Below are positions 22,192 to 31,606 of a DNA stretch of 40,480 nt, piece by piece. This DNA is from Chloroflexota bacterium (GTDB taxonomy: Bacteria > Chloroflexota > Anaerolineae > Anaerolineales > E44-bin32). The notes beneath the pieces are model-generated. The model was given only the letters and a program-made list of their open reading frames with translations. It made no database searches and was not told the origin of the DNA. The translations under genes and the position numbers were made by a program. Each line of letters begins with the position of its first letter. Within the stretch, counting starts at the first letter, position 1. The stretch spans positions 1-40,480 of the forward strand of contig JAPUGV010000093.1 of NCBI GenBank assembly GCA_027298025.1, written 5' to 3'.

Positions 22192-24510
22192 CTACTGCTT
22201 TTCCTTCAGGTTCTTGAGCAGCTCTACGTAACCCTCCATATCGGGAGGGTTCAGGTCGACGATGGCTTGAATGCTGCGAACGGCGTCCTCGTTTTGGCCG
22301 GCATCCAACTGGATTTCACCTAAGGCGTCATACTGCGCAATGGCATCGGCAGTACGTCCGGCGGCCTTATAGGCTTCCGCAAGCCGGGCGTGCAGCGCCT
22401 GGCGCCCTGGATGCTCGCGGGCCATCTCTTCCAGTAGGTTGAGCGCCTCCGCGCCGCGGCCGGAATCGACCAAGAATTCGAGGTAGCTGTCGAGCTCTTT
22501 GGCGGCCTGGTCTTCCTGGCCAATGCGCAGATTGAGATCAATGAGGCTCACGCGTGCCTTGTCGTCGCTGGGATCGATAGTGCGAATCTGCTCGTAGACC
22601 CGCAGCGCCCGCCGCTGATCGAGCCGGGAAAGGTCGATGTCGCCCATCATGTGAAGGATCCGTAGCGACCAGCCGTTACCCGTCGACATCTGCTGGGAGA
22701 GGCGCAGCGAATTGGCCAGTGTCTTGCGAGCTAGATCAATCTCGGCCATATCCTGATAGAGCTCTGCCAGCTCGAGCGACTGGTTGAGTGCCTCGTCGCC
22801 ACGATCTTGCTGGACTAGCAGCTCGATCAACCGCGTGCGTGCGGGTAGATCCACCGGCGAATGCTGCAAGATCTTCATGTACACATCCGCGGCCTGGGCG
22901 CTCTCCCCACGCACGCGGTGCGTCTCGGCAATCATTGAAAGCTTTTCGTAACCAGCCTCGGTTCGCCCCGAGGCAATTTGAATTTCCGCCATGCGGCGGT
23001 GGAGCGTCAGGTAAGTGGGGGCATAGTCAAGCGCAAGCATGGCTTCCTCCAGTGCCGAGGAATGCAAGCCCTGGTCCATCAAGCGGTCTATGCGCTTCAT
23101 AGACTGCAGGACCTTGTCGGTGTCCCCGACCGCCAACATTTCTGCGATTGGCACAACGCTGACCCCATCGCTTTCCTTCTCAAGCTCCTCTCGCGCTTCT
23201 TTGAGTCGCTGAAGCCACTCGGGACCGCTGAGGAACTCGAGCGTGTTGTTGACCATCTGTTTGAGTGCCTTTTTATCTCCCTCCGTCTCAGTGGCCAACA
23301 AGGTCTCATAGTACTCGTTTAGATCGCTGGACTGACCTCGTTCAACGGTCAGGCTGTCGGCCAATTTGAGTGCCTGCAGCAGGTATCTCGCTGCCTCAGG
23401 CAGATCACCCTTCTCCTTTGCAAGCTTGCCTAGCGCCAGATTTCCCCCCAGCGCGAGGCCTGGATGGCCCAGGGAGGTGATCAGATGCTTGCGCGCATTG
23501 TCCGTGTTTCCTACTTCCTTATGCAGTAGACCCAGGTTGTAGTGGGCGGCTGGGTGATCCAGGCCGCTGTCCATGGCACGTTTGAATTCCTTGATCGCTT
23601 GCTCGGTATGCCCGCGAGTCTGTAGGTCAATCGCTTCCGCAAGATAGCGATATATCGCGGTGGAGGGTTGAAGCTCGCCCGTCTGACCGCTGGTGATGTC
23701 GGACATCCCCAGGCCCTGCTCTTTGCTGCTATCCTGCGGCTCCTCAAAGAGGATTCCGGCCAGGATCGTGAGCGCTTCTCCCTGGGCCGCAGACTCTGGG
23801 TCCTTGAGCTGCTCATCTTCTTGGATGGGGTCGTCGCCTTCGTCGCGAAGGAACTCCTGAACCTGCGCCATGCGCAGTGGCGCCGTACCGCCACGCGGCT
23901 GGCTGGGGGCAGGCAGATCCTTGCCTTGGTTCAGCAGACGCAAGTACAGGGTGGCGTCTGAATCTCCCGGGAGGATGGCCAACGAGCGCTGGACGGCCTC
24001 TTTGGCGCGGTCCGTCTTCGCACCCTTCTGCAATATGGAGGCGACGGACAGATACTCCAATGCTGAATCTCGGGTGCGCCCGAGGCGCTCATACGTAAGG
24101 GCAAGCCGCGATCGGGCCGCCAGATTCTCGGGATCGAGTCGGGCAATATGTCGCCAATTATCGACCGCCTTGCCCGCGTCCTTGCGCCGGATATACATAT
24201 CCGCCGCATCCTCGCGGGCCTGGACGGAATCATCGATTTTTCCCAGCCGCTCGTAAATCTCGGCGCTCTTCTCGATTGGGATAGGGTCATCCGGAGTGGA
24301 CTTAGCCGCCGTTTGATAGGCGATGAGTGCTTCGTCGAGCTGACCCGTCTCGAGTAGGGCCAGCGCTAAACTGTTTAGCGCATTCGGATGATTGGGAAAC
24401 TCCGCCAGCGCCTTGCGATAGAACTCAATAGAGCGGTTCCACTGCAGATCCCAGGCCGCGGAGTGGCCGAGTCGCATGGATTCGTTAAAAAGGTCTTCGC
24501 GTCCTGCCAT
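22192..24510 (-). CDS. Large cytoplasmic TPR-repeat protein
   Basis: The 772-residue protein is almost wholly tetratricopeptide repeats. Examples are IEFYRKALAEFPNHPNALNSLALALLETGQLDEALIAYQ, IKEFKRAMDSGLDHPAAHYNLGLLHKEVGN and LRVYEQIRTIDPSDDKARVSLIDLNLRIG. A Glu/Asp-rich linker around residues 210-250 separates two TPR arrays. It has no signal peptide or membrane helix, so it is probably a cytoplasmic scaffold; partners are unknown. A TAGAAT box ending 10 bases before the ATG could give it a very short leader of its own, although it also follows polA by 74 bases. Confidence 0.85.
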   Translation of the reverse strand: MAGREDLFNESMRLGHSAAWDLQWNRSIEFYRKALAEFPNHPNALNSLALALLETGQLDEALIAYQTAAKSTPDDPIPIEKSAEIYERLGKIDDSVQAREDAADMYIRRKDAGKAVDNWRHIARLDPENLAARSRLALTYERLGRTRDSALEYLSVASILQKGAKTDRAKEAVQRSLAILPGDSDATLYLRLLNQGKDLPAPSQPRGGTAPLRMAQVQEFLRDEGDDPIQEDEQLKDPESAAQGEALTILAGILFEEPQDSSKEQGLGMSDITSGQTGELQPSTAIYRYLAEAIDLQTRGHTEQAIKEFKRAMDSGLDHPAAHYNLGLLHKEVGNTDNARKHLITSLGHPGLALGGNLALGKLAKEKGDLPEAARYLLQALKLADSLTVERGQSSDLNEYYETLLATETEGDKKALKQMVNNTLEFLSGPEWLQRLKEAREELEKESDGVSVVPIAEMLAVGDTDKVLQSMKRIDRLMDQGLHSSALEEAMLALDYAPTYLTLHRRMAEIQIASGRTEAGYEKLSMIAETHRVRGESAQAADVYMKILQHSPVDLPARTRLIELLVQQDRGDEALNQSLELAELYQDMAEIDLARKTLANSLRLSQQMSTGNGWSLRILHMMGDIDLSRLDQRRALRVYEQIRTIDPSDDKARVSLIDLNLRIGQEDQAAKELDSYLEFLVDSGRGAEALNLLEEMAREHPGRQALHARLAEAYKAAGRTADAIAQYDALGEIQLDAGQNEDAVRSIQAIVDLNPPDMEGYVELLKNLKEKQ

Positions 24511-24584
24511 TGGGCTGGCGATTCTAGCACAGGGGGGCGGTCAGGCCAGTCCCACGATGCGTGCCTAAAAGAAAGGCAGCGCAG

Positions 24585-27350
24585 CTAGCTCTTGAGGGGC
24601 TTCATCTGCTCCCAGTTCGGGCCGGATTTCGCGTCGGTCCTGAGTGGGACCTTCAACTTGTAGGCACCCTGCATTACCTCTTGAACGAGTTTGGCTGTCA
24701 TCCTCAGTTCCTTTTTTGGAACTTCGAAAACTAGCTCGTCATGCACCTGAAGCAGCATGTCAGCATCCAGCCCGGCCCCTTCCAGTTCACCAGGCAGCGC
24801 AATCATGGCAAGCTTGATGATGTCTGCAGCACTGCCTTGAATGGGTGAGTTTACGGCCTCTCGCTCTGCCCGGGCGCGTACTTGGGCGGGGCTGGGCTTA
24901 CCGTCCTTGGCGAGCTGGGGGAAGTAACGTCTGCGGCCCAGCAATGTCTCCGTGTAGCCGTCATCGGCTGCCTTTTCACGAACGCGATCGATGTAATTCC
25001 GAACGCCCGGGAAGCGCTCAAAATAGACTTTGACAAACTCTTCCGCCTCCGCGAGCGTGAGATCGGTCGCACGCGTAAGCCCAAAGGGGCTCATCCCGTA
25101 GATCAAGCCGAAGTTGACGGCTTTTGCCCTGCGCCGCTGCTCGGAGGTCACCGACTTGAGATCGGTGCCGAAGACTGCCGCCGCCGTGGCGGTGTGGATA
25201 TCCTGATCTTCCTTGAAAGCCTTGATCATCGCTTGGTCATTCGCCACATGGGCCACGACCCTGAGCTCGATCTGTGAATAATCCACCGCGAGCAGTGTAT
25301 GGGCCCTAGAGGCGACGAAGGCGCGTCGAATCTGACGCCCCAGTTCTGTGCGGATGGGGATGTTCTGCAGGTTCGGATTGGCCGAGGCCAGGCGGCCCGT
25401 GACGGCGCCGGTCTGGCTGTACGAAGTGTGAACCCGCCCAGTGTCAGGGTGGATCTGATCCCGAAGCGCATCGGCGTACGTTGATTTGAGTTTCGCCATC
25501 TCCCGGTGTTCGAGCACAAGTGCCACGGCTTCGTGCTCCTCCTTCAGCGCGCCAAGGACGTCTGCAGCCGTGGAGAACTTGCCAGAGGCGGTCCTTCGAG
25601 TGCCGTCGGGCGGCTTGAGAGCCAGCTCCTCGAAGAGTACGTCCGAGAGCTGCTGGGTAGAGTTCACGTTGAATGGGTGACCGACCATGTCATATAGCTC
25701 CGCCTCGATGGCGCCCAATCTCTCTGCCAGTTCATCGGAAAGTCCGGCCAGGAATTCCGTATCCAGACCAATGCCGGTCATTTCCATGGCGGCCAAGACG
25801 CGTATCAGAGGCATTTCCAGATCCTTGAAGAGCGCCAGTTGTCCGCGTTCCTTCAGCTCTTTTTCCAGGATGGGGCGCAGCCTCAAGCAGATTTCGGCGT
25901 CGGCGGCGGCGTAAGGTGCCACGTCGGCAATAGGCACTTCAGCCATCGTCTTTTGCTTACGGCCGGTGCCGATCAGTTGGTCGATGGGCGTCATCTCAAT
26001 TCCCAGTCGTACCCAGGCCAGAGACTTAAGCCCAAGGTTGCGGGAGGAGGGGTAGGCGAGCCACTCCGCCATCATGGTATCGAAGACGAGTGGCTCCGCC
26101 GCCAGGCCATAGCGCGCCAGGAGCGTGTAGTCGAACTTGAGGTTATGACCAACCTTTTCAATCTTTGGATCGGTCATCGGCTTCGAAATCGCCTCGATGA
26201 CTGTCTCGAGCTCGAGCTGCTGCGATCCCGCTAGATCTGGCAAATGCCCCACCGGCAGGTAGTAGCCCTGCCCGGGTTCAACTGCCAGTGAAATTCCCAC
26301 GAGATCGGAGTTGATCGCATGCGGAGCGGTAGTTTCGACGTCGAAGGCGATCGCTTTTGCCCGGTTGAGGCGCTTCGCAAGCGCCTCGAGCCCCTCCGCG
26401 GTATCCACAATGATGGTCTCGGTGTCCGGTCCGACCTTAGCCTCGCTGAGGTAGAGCTCGTCGCCCTCGCCCTTCCCCAGCCGATCCAGCAGGGTTCGGA
26501 ACTCCAGCTCTCGAAAGAGCGCCACAATGCGATCGCGGTCATATCCCTGTGCGCGGCAACTATCCAGATCGAAGTCGATGGGCACATCCGTAACGATTTC
26601 GCCCAACTTGCGGCTCAGTTCAGCATCCTCCCGTCCCGCCTCCAGTTTTTTTGAGAAGCGAGGCGGAATGTCATCCAAATGCGAGTAGATGCCCTCCAAA
26701 TCATCGTAGTCCTGCAGCAGGGAGGTAGCCGTTTTTTCGCCTACCCCCGCCACTCCGGGGATGTTGTCGCTCTTGTCTCCAACCATCGCCTTGAGATCCA
26801 CAAGCTGCGAAGGCTCAAGCTGATATTTCTCCCTTACTTGCTTCGGACCGTAGTCGATGGCCTCGGACAATTTCAGCCCTGCCAGCCGGATAACAACCTG
26901 GTCATCTACAAGCTGAAGTAGGTCCCGATCTCCGGTCAGGATGATGACCTCCACGCCGTTGGCTCCTACGCGCTTGGCGACCGTTCCCAGCACGTCGTCC
27001 GCTTCATAGCCGTCTGCCTCCAGGATCGGGATACCGAAGGCCGTTACAACCTCTCGGATACGCTCAATCTGCAGACGAAGATCATCCGGCATCTTTTCGC
27101 GTGTCCCTTTGTAATCGGGAAAAATCTCGTCACGAAAGGTTTTGCCAACGTCAAATGAGACAGCCAAGTACTCGGGCGATTCCTGCTCCAAAAGCCTCAG
27201 GATCACCGAAGTAAACCCGTAGGTGCCGGCGGTCGGCTCTCCGGCGGTGGTCATCCAACGCGCGGGATCGCCACCGCGGGTCAAGGCGAAGTAGGCCCGG
27301 TAGGCCAGAGCGTGGCCATCGATCAAATAGAGATGGTCTGCATCTGTCAT
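24585..27350 (-). CDS. polA: DNA polymerase I
   Basis: The 921-residue protein has all three domains. The 5' nuclease is at about 1-290 (LYLIDGHALAYRAYFAL, EADGYEADDVLGT, TGDRDLLQLV, GDKSDNIPGVAGVGEKTA). The 3'-5' exonuclease is at about 315-500, and its acidic residues are kept: Asp337 and Glu339 in FDVET, Asp407 in HNLKFDYTLL, Asp484 in YAAADAEI. The polymerase (about 530-921) has LLAVDYSQIELRVVAH, RRRAKAVNFGLIYGMSPFGL and VHDELVFEV. Proofreading should therefore be active, unlike in many thermophile PolA proteins. The start overlaps the stop of the upstream lipoprotein gene by four bases, so translation is probably coupled. Confidence 0.97.
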   Translation of the reverse strand: MTDADHLYLIDGHALAYRAYFALTRGGDPARWMTTAGEPTAGTYGFTSVILRLLEQESPEYLAVSFDVGKTFRDEIFPDYKGTREKMPDDLRLQIERIREVVTAFGIPILEADGYEADDVLGTVAKRVGANGVEVIILTGDRDLLQLVDDQVVIRLAGLKLSEAIDYGPKQVREKYQLEPSQLVDLKAMVGDKSDNIPGVAGVGEKTATSLLQDYDDLEGIYSHLDDIPPRFSKKLEAGREDAELSRKLGEIVTDVPIDFDLDSCRAQGYDRDRIVALFRELEFRTLLDRLGKGEGDELYLSEAKVGPDTETIIVDTAEGLEALAKRLNRAKAIAFDVETTAPHAINSDLVGISLAVEPGQGYYLPVGHLPDLAGSQQLELETVIEAISKPMTDPKIEKVGHNLKFDYTLLARYGLAAEPLVFDTMMAEWLAYPSSRNLGLKSLAWVRLGIEMTPIDQLIGTGRKQKTMAEVPIADVAPYAAADAEICLRLRPILEKELKERGQLALFKDLEMPLIRVLAAMEMTGIGLDTEFLAGLSDELAERLGAIEAELYDMVGHPFNVNSTQQLSDVLFEELALKPPDGTRRTASGKFSTAADVLGALKEEHEAVALVLEHREMAKLKSTYADALRDQIHPDTGRVHTSYSQTGAVTGRLASANPNLQNIPIRTELGRQIRRAFVASRAHTLLAVDYSQIELRVVAHVANDQAMIKAFKEDQDIHTATAAAVFGTDLKSVTSEQRRRAKAVNFGLIYGMSPFGLTRATDLTLAEAEEFVKVYFERFPGVRNYIDRVREKAADDGYTETLLGRRRYFPQLAKDGKPSPAQVRARAEREAVNSPIQGSAADIIKLAMIALPGELEGAGLDADMLLQVHDELVFEVPKKELRMTAKLVQEVMQGAYKLKVPLRTDAKSGPNWEQMKPLKS

Positions 27351-28456
27351 CTCGGAACCCCTATGATCCTGGGGGCGAGCCAGAACGCCCGATCCTCATC
27401 AAACGCGCCGTTCGATAGCACCGCTAGCACGAACTCAACTGAGCTGCCCGCCAGCGCTGATAGATCGACCTCGAGGATCCGAAAATCCCCGTCATAGGTT
27501 TCATCCCACTCTCTGAGCGGCTGCAGGTCGCCTCCGTTCTTTCGATAGTTGAGCTGCATCGTCATGTCACAAGCGACCGCATCGAATAAGCAACCGATAA
27601 CCGCGCGGAACTCGTCGCCGTCTTCGACATCAAAGGCGGGGAATCTGCCGCTGATCACGCCGTTGTTGACCCACTGTGGGTGTGTAAGGAGCGCTGGCTC
27701 ATTCTCGGTGCGGCCACCTTCCAATGTCGGCGAGTCCAGCTTTAAGACAAATCCTTCCGCGTCGGAATCCGTTCCCGGGCACGACAGCTCGCCGGCACCG
27801 GTACGCCAGATGGCTTCGCAATATTTCTCAACGAAGTCGTACACTACTTCAGGTGCCTGGGATCCTACAACGATCTGGACGAAGAACGGCGTATCTCCAT
27901 CGTCACCCAATCCAAAGACCACACCATTGGGAGTGCGCAGTTTCCAATCTCCGCGATGAGTGCCGTCCGCGCTGGGAGCCGTCAGACTGACTTCTATATC
28001 GACGGTGCTTCCCGGGGGTATTGTTCTCGGCAATGGGGCCGAGGGTGGCCCCGCCATGATATTGCCGCCGTCGAAGACGACATCGTATTCGGCAGTCCAG
28101 GTACAGGTGCCCTCGTTACGCAGCCTCCAGATCTTGTCGAAGCTGTCGCCAGCAGGGATGTTCGTATCGTCGGGAACGGTGACGTCCTGTACGAACCCCA
28201 CCTCGTTCGTGCAATCTGGAGTCGGTGAATCGGTTGGCGGCAGCTCGATCGTCGCGGTGGCGATCGGAGCCAAACCCTGGATTTCCGTGGCTTCGACGAT
28301 GGGTTGGGTGGCAGAAACCCGTGTGAGCTGCGCTGAAACCGTCTCGGCTGCGGAAGTCGCTAGCCCATCCTCGTCAGTCTGCGTCTGCAGCCCCGGATAA
28401 TTGCAGGCCACAAGCAGAAAGCAGGACAGCACCGCGACGGGCGCTAATCTCGACAT
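27347..28456 (-). CDS. Lipoprotein with an NBR1-type Ig-like domain
   Basis: I chose the ATG at 28456 because GAGGAG precedes it and the sequence then starts as a lipoprotein signal, SRLAPVAVLSCFLLVAC, with Cys18 lipidated. After a Thr/Ser-rich spacer, residues about 95-200 match the Ig-like domain first seen in the NBR1 autophagy receptor: AGDSFDKIWRLRNEGTCTW, PPGSTVDIEVSLTAPSADGTHRGDWKLRTPNG. Chloroflexota surface proteins often carry it. The C-terminal 160 residues look like a beta-sandwich (PQWVNNGVISGRFPAFDVEDG, FRILEVDLSALAGSSVEFVLAV), perhaps a ligand-binding module. It should sit outside the cytoplasmic membrane. Confidence 0.85.
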   Translation of the reverse strand: MSRLAPVAVLSCFLLVACNYPGLQTQTDEDGLATSAAETVSAQLTRVSATQPIVEATEIQGLAPIATATIELPPTDSPTPDCTNEVGFVQDVTVPDDTNIPAGDSFDKIWRLRNEGTCTWTAEYDVVFDGGNIMAGPPSAPLPRTIPPGSTVDIEVSLTAPSADGTHRGDWKLRTPNGVVFGLGDDGDTPFFVQIVVGSQAPEVVYDFVEKYCEAIWRTGAGELSCPGTDSDAEGFVLKLDSPTLEGGRTENEPALLTHPQWVNNGVISGRFPAFDVEDGDEFRAVIGCLFDAVACDMTMQLNYRKNGGDLQPLREWDETYDGDFRILEVDLSALAGSSVEFVLAVLSNGAFDEDRAFWLAPRIIGVPR

Positions 28457-28488
28457 CGGGAATGCTCCTCTAATCCGACTTGAGGTTC

Positions 28489-29847
28489 TCAATTCAAGAC
28501 TGGAAGAGGTACGAGGTCCTGCCCTTCGCTTTCACTAACGAGCGCTCCACGCAGGCTCCATGGGCCAGTATGCTCGACCTTGACCCTGACCAGACTGCCT
28601 ACAAGGAGTTCGTCCGACTCGAAAAACACGAGCTTGTTCGTGTCCGTGCGGCCCATCCATCGACCGCGGCGCTTTTTTTCGACAAGAACTTCGACCTCAC
28701 GACCGAGATGGGTGGCATTAATTTCGGACGAAACGCTTTCTTGAAGCTGCTCTAGCTCCCGGAATCTTCGCATCTTTTCGACTTCGGGTACATCGTCGAC
28801 CATGCGCCGTGCGGAGACGGTTTGAGGTCGGGGCGAATATCGCGCTAAATGGGCGACATCAAGTTTGAGTTCGCTCAGCAGGTCATACGTACGCTGGTAT
28901 CGGGTTTCGCTCTCACCAGGAAATCCGACAATGATGTCGGTGGCGATTGAGCCGTCAGGAAGGCGCCGGCGGATCCGCTCAATCAATCTTCGATAATCGT
29001 CTACGGTATACCCTCGGCGCATTCTACGGAGCACTTCGTCATCACCGGCCTGTGCCGGTACCTCGATGTGAGGGCAGACCTTATCGAGTTCCTGAACCAC
29101 GTCGAGCAGCTCATCGGTCATCCAATTGGGGTGCGAAGTTAGAAAGCGAATACGTCGAATATCGTCAATCTCGTGAACCGCGCTAAGCAGCTGGGCAAGA
29201 CGAGCGCCATCCGGGATGTCCATTCCGTAGCGGTCTACGATCTGGCCCAGCAACGTCACTTCACGAACACCCTGCGCGGCAAGGTCGCGCACCTCCGCTA
29301 CGATCTCTCCCAAGCTTCGGCTGCGCTCCGCCCCTCTTCGGTAGGGAATGATGCAAAAGGTGCAGGCATGTGAGCAGCCGTAGACCACCGGAACATGAGC
29401 GGAGATGAGCCGACCCTGCTCGTGGGCCGGGAGCCGGAAATCTCCGTCCATCACTGCGAATCGCTCGGACGTATCGCTTATTTCGATGGCATGCGCCTCG
29501 GTCTGTATCAAGTGTTCGATGAGCGGATTGGGGTCGGACGGGGGAGAGAAGACGTCCACATAGGGGTATTGCTGCTCGAGCTCCGCGCTGCCCTTTATCC
29601 CAACCATGCAGCCCATCAAATTGAGCACCATATCCGGCCGCTGCTCCTTGAGCGGGCGCAGAGACGATAGCCGTCCATGTGCCCGATCCTCAGCGCTCTG
29701 ACGCACGACGCATGTATTGAGCACGACGACGTCCGCCTGCTCCGCCACGGGCGTGGGGCGATAGCCCAGCCGTTCGAGCTCCGATGCTACTCGCTGAGAA
29801 TCGGCCACGTTCATCTGACAGCCGGAGGTCCAAATGTGGTAGCGCAC
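28489..29847 (-). CDS. miaB: tRNA 2-methylthio-N6-dimethylallyladenosine synthase (MiaB)
   Basis: MiaB adds a methylthio group to A37 of tRNAs that read UNN codons. The N-terminal cluster cysteines are in TSGCQMN, NTCVVRQSAEDR and NLMGCMVG. The radical-SAM motif is CSHACTFC, followed by IIPYRRGAERSR. The DIIVGFPGESETRYQRT segment and a C-terminal TRAM domain (about 375-440) complete the family layout. I prefer the GTG at 29847 (452 residues) to the ATG at 29856. That ATG lies inside the TATAAT -10 box, and the family normally begins just before the YHIWTSGCQMN-type motif. Confidence 0.94.
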   Translation of the reverse strand: MRYHIWTSGCQMNVADSQRVASELERLGYRPTPVAEQADVVVLNTCVVRQSAEDRAHGRLSSLRPLKEQRPDMVLNLMGCMVGIKGSAELEQQYPYVDVFSPPSDPNPLIEHLIQTEAHAIEISDTSERFAVMDGDFRLPAHEQGRLISAHVPVVYGCSHACTFCIIPYRRGAERSRSLGEIVAEVRDLAAQGVREVTLLGQIVDRYGMDIPDGARLAQLLSAVHEIDDIRRIRFLTSHPNWMTDELLDVVQELDKVCPHIEVPAQAGDDEVLRRMRRGYTVDDYRRLIERIRRRLPDGSIATDIIVGFPGESETRYQRTYDLLSELKLDVAHLARYSPRPQTVSARRMVDDVPEVEKMRRFRELEQLQESVSSEINATHLGREVEVLVEKKRRGRWMGRTDTNKLVFFESDELLVGSLVRVKVEHTGPWSLRGALVSESEGQDLVPLPVLN

Positions 29848-29854
29848 GAGCGAC

Positions 29855-29862
29855 ATTATACT
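29855..29862. promoter_or_regulatory. Overlapping divergent -10 boxes of miaB and the esterase gene
   Basis: The octamer ATTATACT reads TATAAT on the minus strand (29860-29855), seven bases before the miaB GTG. It reads TATACT on the plus strand (29857-29862), about 19 bases before the esterase GTG. No strong -35 is seen on either side. If both work, the two genes compete for one site. Confidence 0.5.
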
Positions 29863-29880
29863 GGACCCACTTTGAGGCGC

Positions 29881-30783
29881 GTGGCTGAGGACCGTTTAGG
29901 CCGTATTTTGACCGCTGCTTTGCTGGTCTCTCTTACGGCCGGCTGTACCCAGAGAACGCTGCTTCCTGTGTCGGAATCCCCGCGGTCTCCCACTTCCCTC
30001 CCAGCAGTTACCGCAACCCGGGGTGTGGCGACCGAGCAAGTCCCGACGGCGGTTCCTATTGATAAATGCACGGAGGCGGCCGGATCACTGCAGGCAGGCG
30101 TCTACCGCGGCATCGCTGTGGCGCAGGACATCCCCTTCAACCTTTATCTGCCGCCCTGTTACGACGCACAGGCCCGGCATTATCCAACCCTATACTTGCT
30201 CCACGGCTACCCCTATGACGAGGCGCATTGGGAGAGTCTGGGCGCAATCAAGATCGCCGACGATGGTATCGGAGCGGGGGAGTGGCCGCCCTTTATCATG
30301 GTCATGCCGCTGCAGCCCGAGCCCTTGTTTCGGGGCTCGGACGGTGGTCCGGGATCCTACGAAACGGAGTTACTAGAGGGTCTCGTGCCATTTATTGAGA
30401 AAAACTTTCGCAGCGACCCGTCCGCGAGAGCATTGGCAGGCATTTCGCGGGGAGGGGTTTGGGCGCTCGAAGTCGCATTTCGCAATCCGCAGGAGTTTGA
30501 TTCTGTGGCAGCGCTGAGCCCGGCACTGGCAGTCAACAGCGCCCGCCCGCCTTACGACCCCTTCGTAATCGTTGCCGACTCGGATCGGTATCCTCGAAGG
30601 ATTCTGCTGCTGGCGGGCGATGAGGATTGGGCGGCCGTCGAAACGAAGCGACTGAGCCAGGCTCTGAACGGAGCCGGAGTAGAACATATGTTCAAAATTT
30701 CAGTAGGAGATCACTCCGATGAGACGTGGGCCGCCGTAATGGGTGAGGTGCTCGGCTTTTTGGCCCTTGGGGCGGGACCCTAG
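29881..30783 (+). CDS. Esterase-family lipoprotein (alpha/beta hydrolase)
   Basis: From the GTG at 29881 the protein has 300 residues and starts as a lipoprotein: VAEDRLGRILTAALLVSLTAGC, with Cys22 lipidated. After a Thr/Ser/Pro-rich spacer, the domain at about 75-295 belongs to the esterase D/antigen-85-like group: FNLYLPPCYDAQARHYPTLYLLHGY, nucleophile Ser189 in AGISRGG, an acidic residue in LLAGDEDW (Asp247 or Asp249) and His278 in VGDHSDETW. It probably hydrolyses an ester at the cell surface; the substrate is unknown. A short GAGG just before the GTG is too close for a good ribosome site. A TTG three codons earlier is possible. Confidence 0.85.
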   Translation: MAEDRLGRILTAALLVSLTAGCTQRTLLPVSESPRSPTSLPAVTATRGVATEQVPTAVPIDKCTEAAGSLQAGVYRGIAVAQDIPFNLYLPPCYDAQARHYPTLYLLHGYPYDEAHWESLGAIKIADDGIGAGEWPPFIMVMPLQPEPLFRGSDGGPGSYETELLEGLVPFIEKNFRSDPSARALAGISRGGVWALEVAFRNPQEFDSVAALSPALAVNSARPPYDPFVIVADSDRYPRRILLLAGDEDWAAVETKRLSQALNGAGVEHMFKISVGDHSDETWAAVMGEVLGFLALGAGP

Positions 30784-30824
30784 CGCGGTGTTTCGTGTAC
30801 AATGGCCGCGCTGGAGGAAAATAG

Positions 30825-31520
30825 ATGACGGAGGATGACCGCTCCGCGGCGGAAGTAATCGACGCGTATCGGCGTAAGCGGGAGCGGATGGTTCCGTTCT
30901 TGCTGGGAGCGCTGGCCGTCGTGCTCTTGGTTGGGGGGTTATTCCTGGTCGTCATCTGGTTCACAGGCGACAGTCCGCCTGCGCTTCCCGCTTTTCTGCG
31001 CTCTAACACGGAAACGCCAGAGCCTACCAGCACTCCACAACCTGCTACCGCTACACCGGAACCTTCGGCGACGCCGGAGCCCACCGAGACGCCCAGCCCA
31101 GAGCGGCCTTTAACTTATATCGTCGAAGAGGGCGATTCGCTGGCCTCAATTGCCGATCAATTTGGGGTGACCATCGACCAATTGATCGCAGCCAACAATC
31201 TTGTGGACCCGAACAACATCGGAGTCGGATCGCAACTGATCATCCCGGATCCGGATGCAGATCTCCCAACTGAAACGCCACTGCCCGAAACGCTGGTGCC
31301 GGGTTCGACGATCGAATACGTTGTCAAGTCGGGGGACAATCTCCAAACAATCGCTGAGCGCTTCAATAGCACCGTTGAGGCCATCGCCGAAGCCAATGAT
31401 CTGGACCCCACGGATGTGCTCTTCGTGGGCCTGAGGCTGATTGTTTCGGTGAACATCGTCACGCCCGTTCCCACCGACACGCCCAGCCCGTTCACGGATA
31501 CCCCAACTCCAATTCCCTAA
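30825..31520 (+). CDS. Membrane-anchored protein with two LysM domains
   Basis: The 231-residue protein starts at an ATG behind GGAGGAAA, and a TACAAT box lies further upstream. Residues about 25-48 are one membrane helix (FLLGALAVVLLVGGLFLVVIWF) after a basic cytoplasmic segment. A Thr/Pro/Glu-rich linker follows. Two LysM modules come next, at about 95-142 (YIVEEGDSLASIADQFGVTIDQLIAANN) and 165-210 (YVVKSGDNLQTIAERFNSTVEAIAEAND). LysM modules bind peptidoglycan or similar glycans, so the protein probably tethers membrane and wall polymer. The C terminus is again TPSP-rich. No catalytic domain is present. Confidence 0.92.
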   Translation: MTEDDRSAAEVIDAYRRKRERMVPFLLGALAVVLLVGGLFLVVIWFTGDSPPALPAFLRSNTETPEPTSTPQPATATPEPSATPEPTETPSPERPLTYIVEEGDSLASIADQFGVTIDQLIAANNLVDPNNIGVGSQLIIPDPDADLPTETPLPETLVPGSTIEYVVKSGDNLQTIAERFNSTVEAIAEANDLDPTDVLFVGLRLIVSVNIVTPVPTDTPSPFTDTPTPIP

Positions 31521-31606
31521 CGCGTCTCTTGGCTAGCAGCAAGAATCTGCGACTTTGCGCGGATGCTAGGGCAGTTATTTGTAGGTTCCGCCTTGCGTAT
31601 TACACA

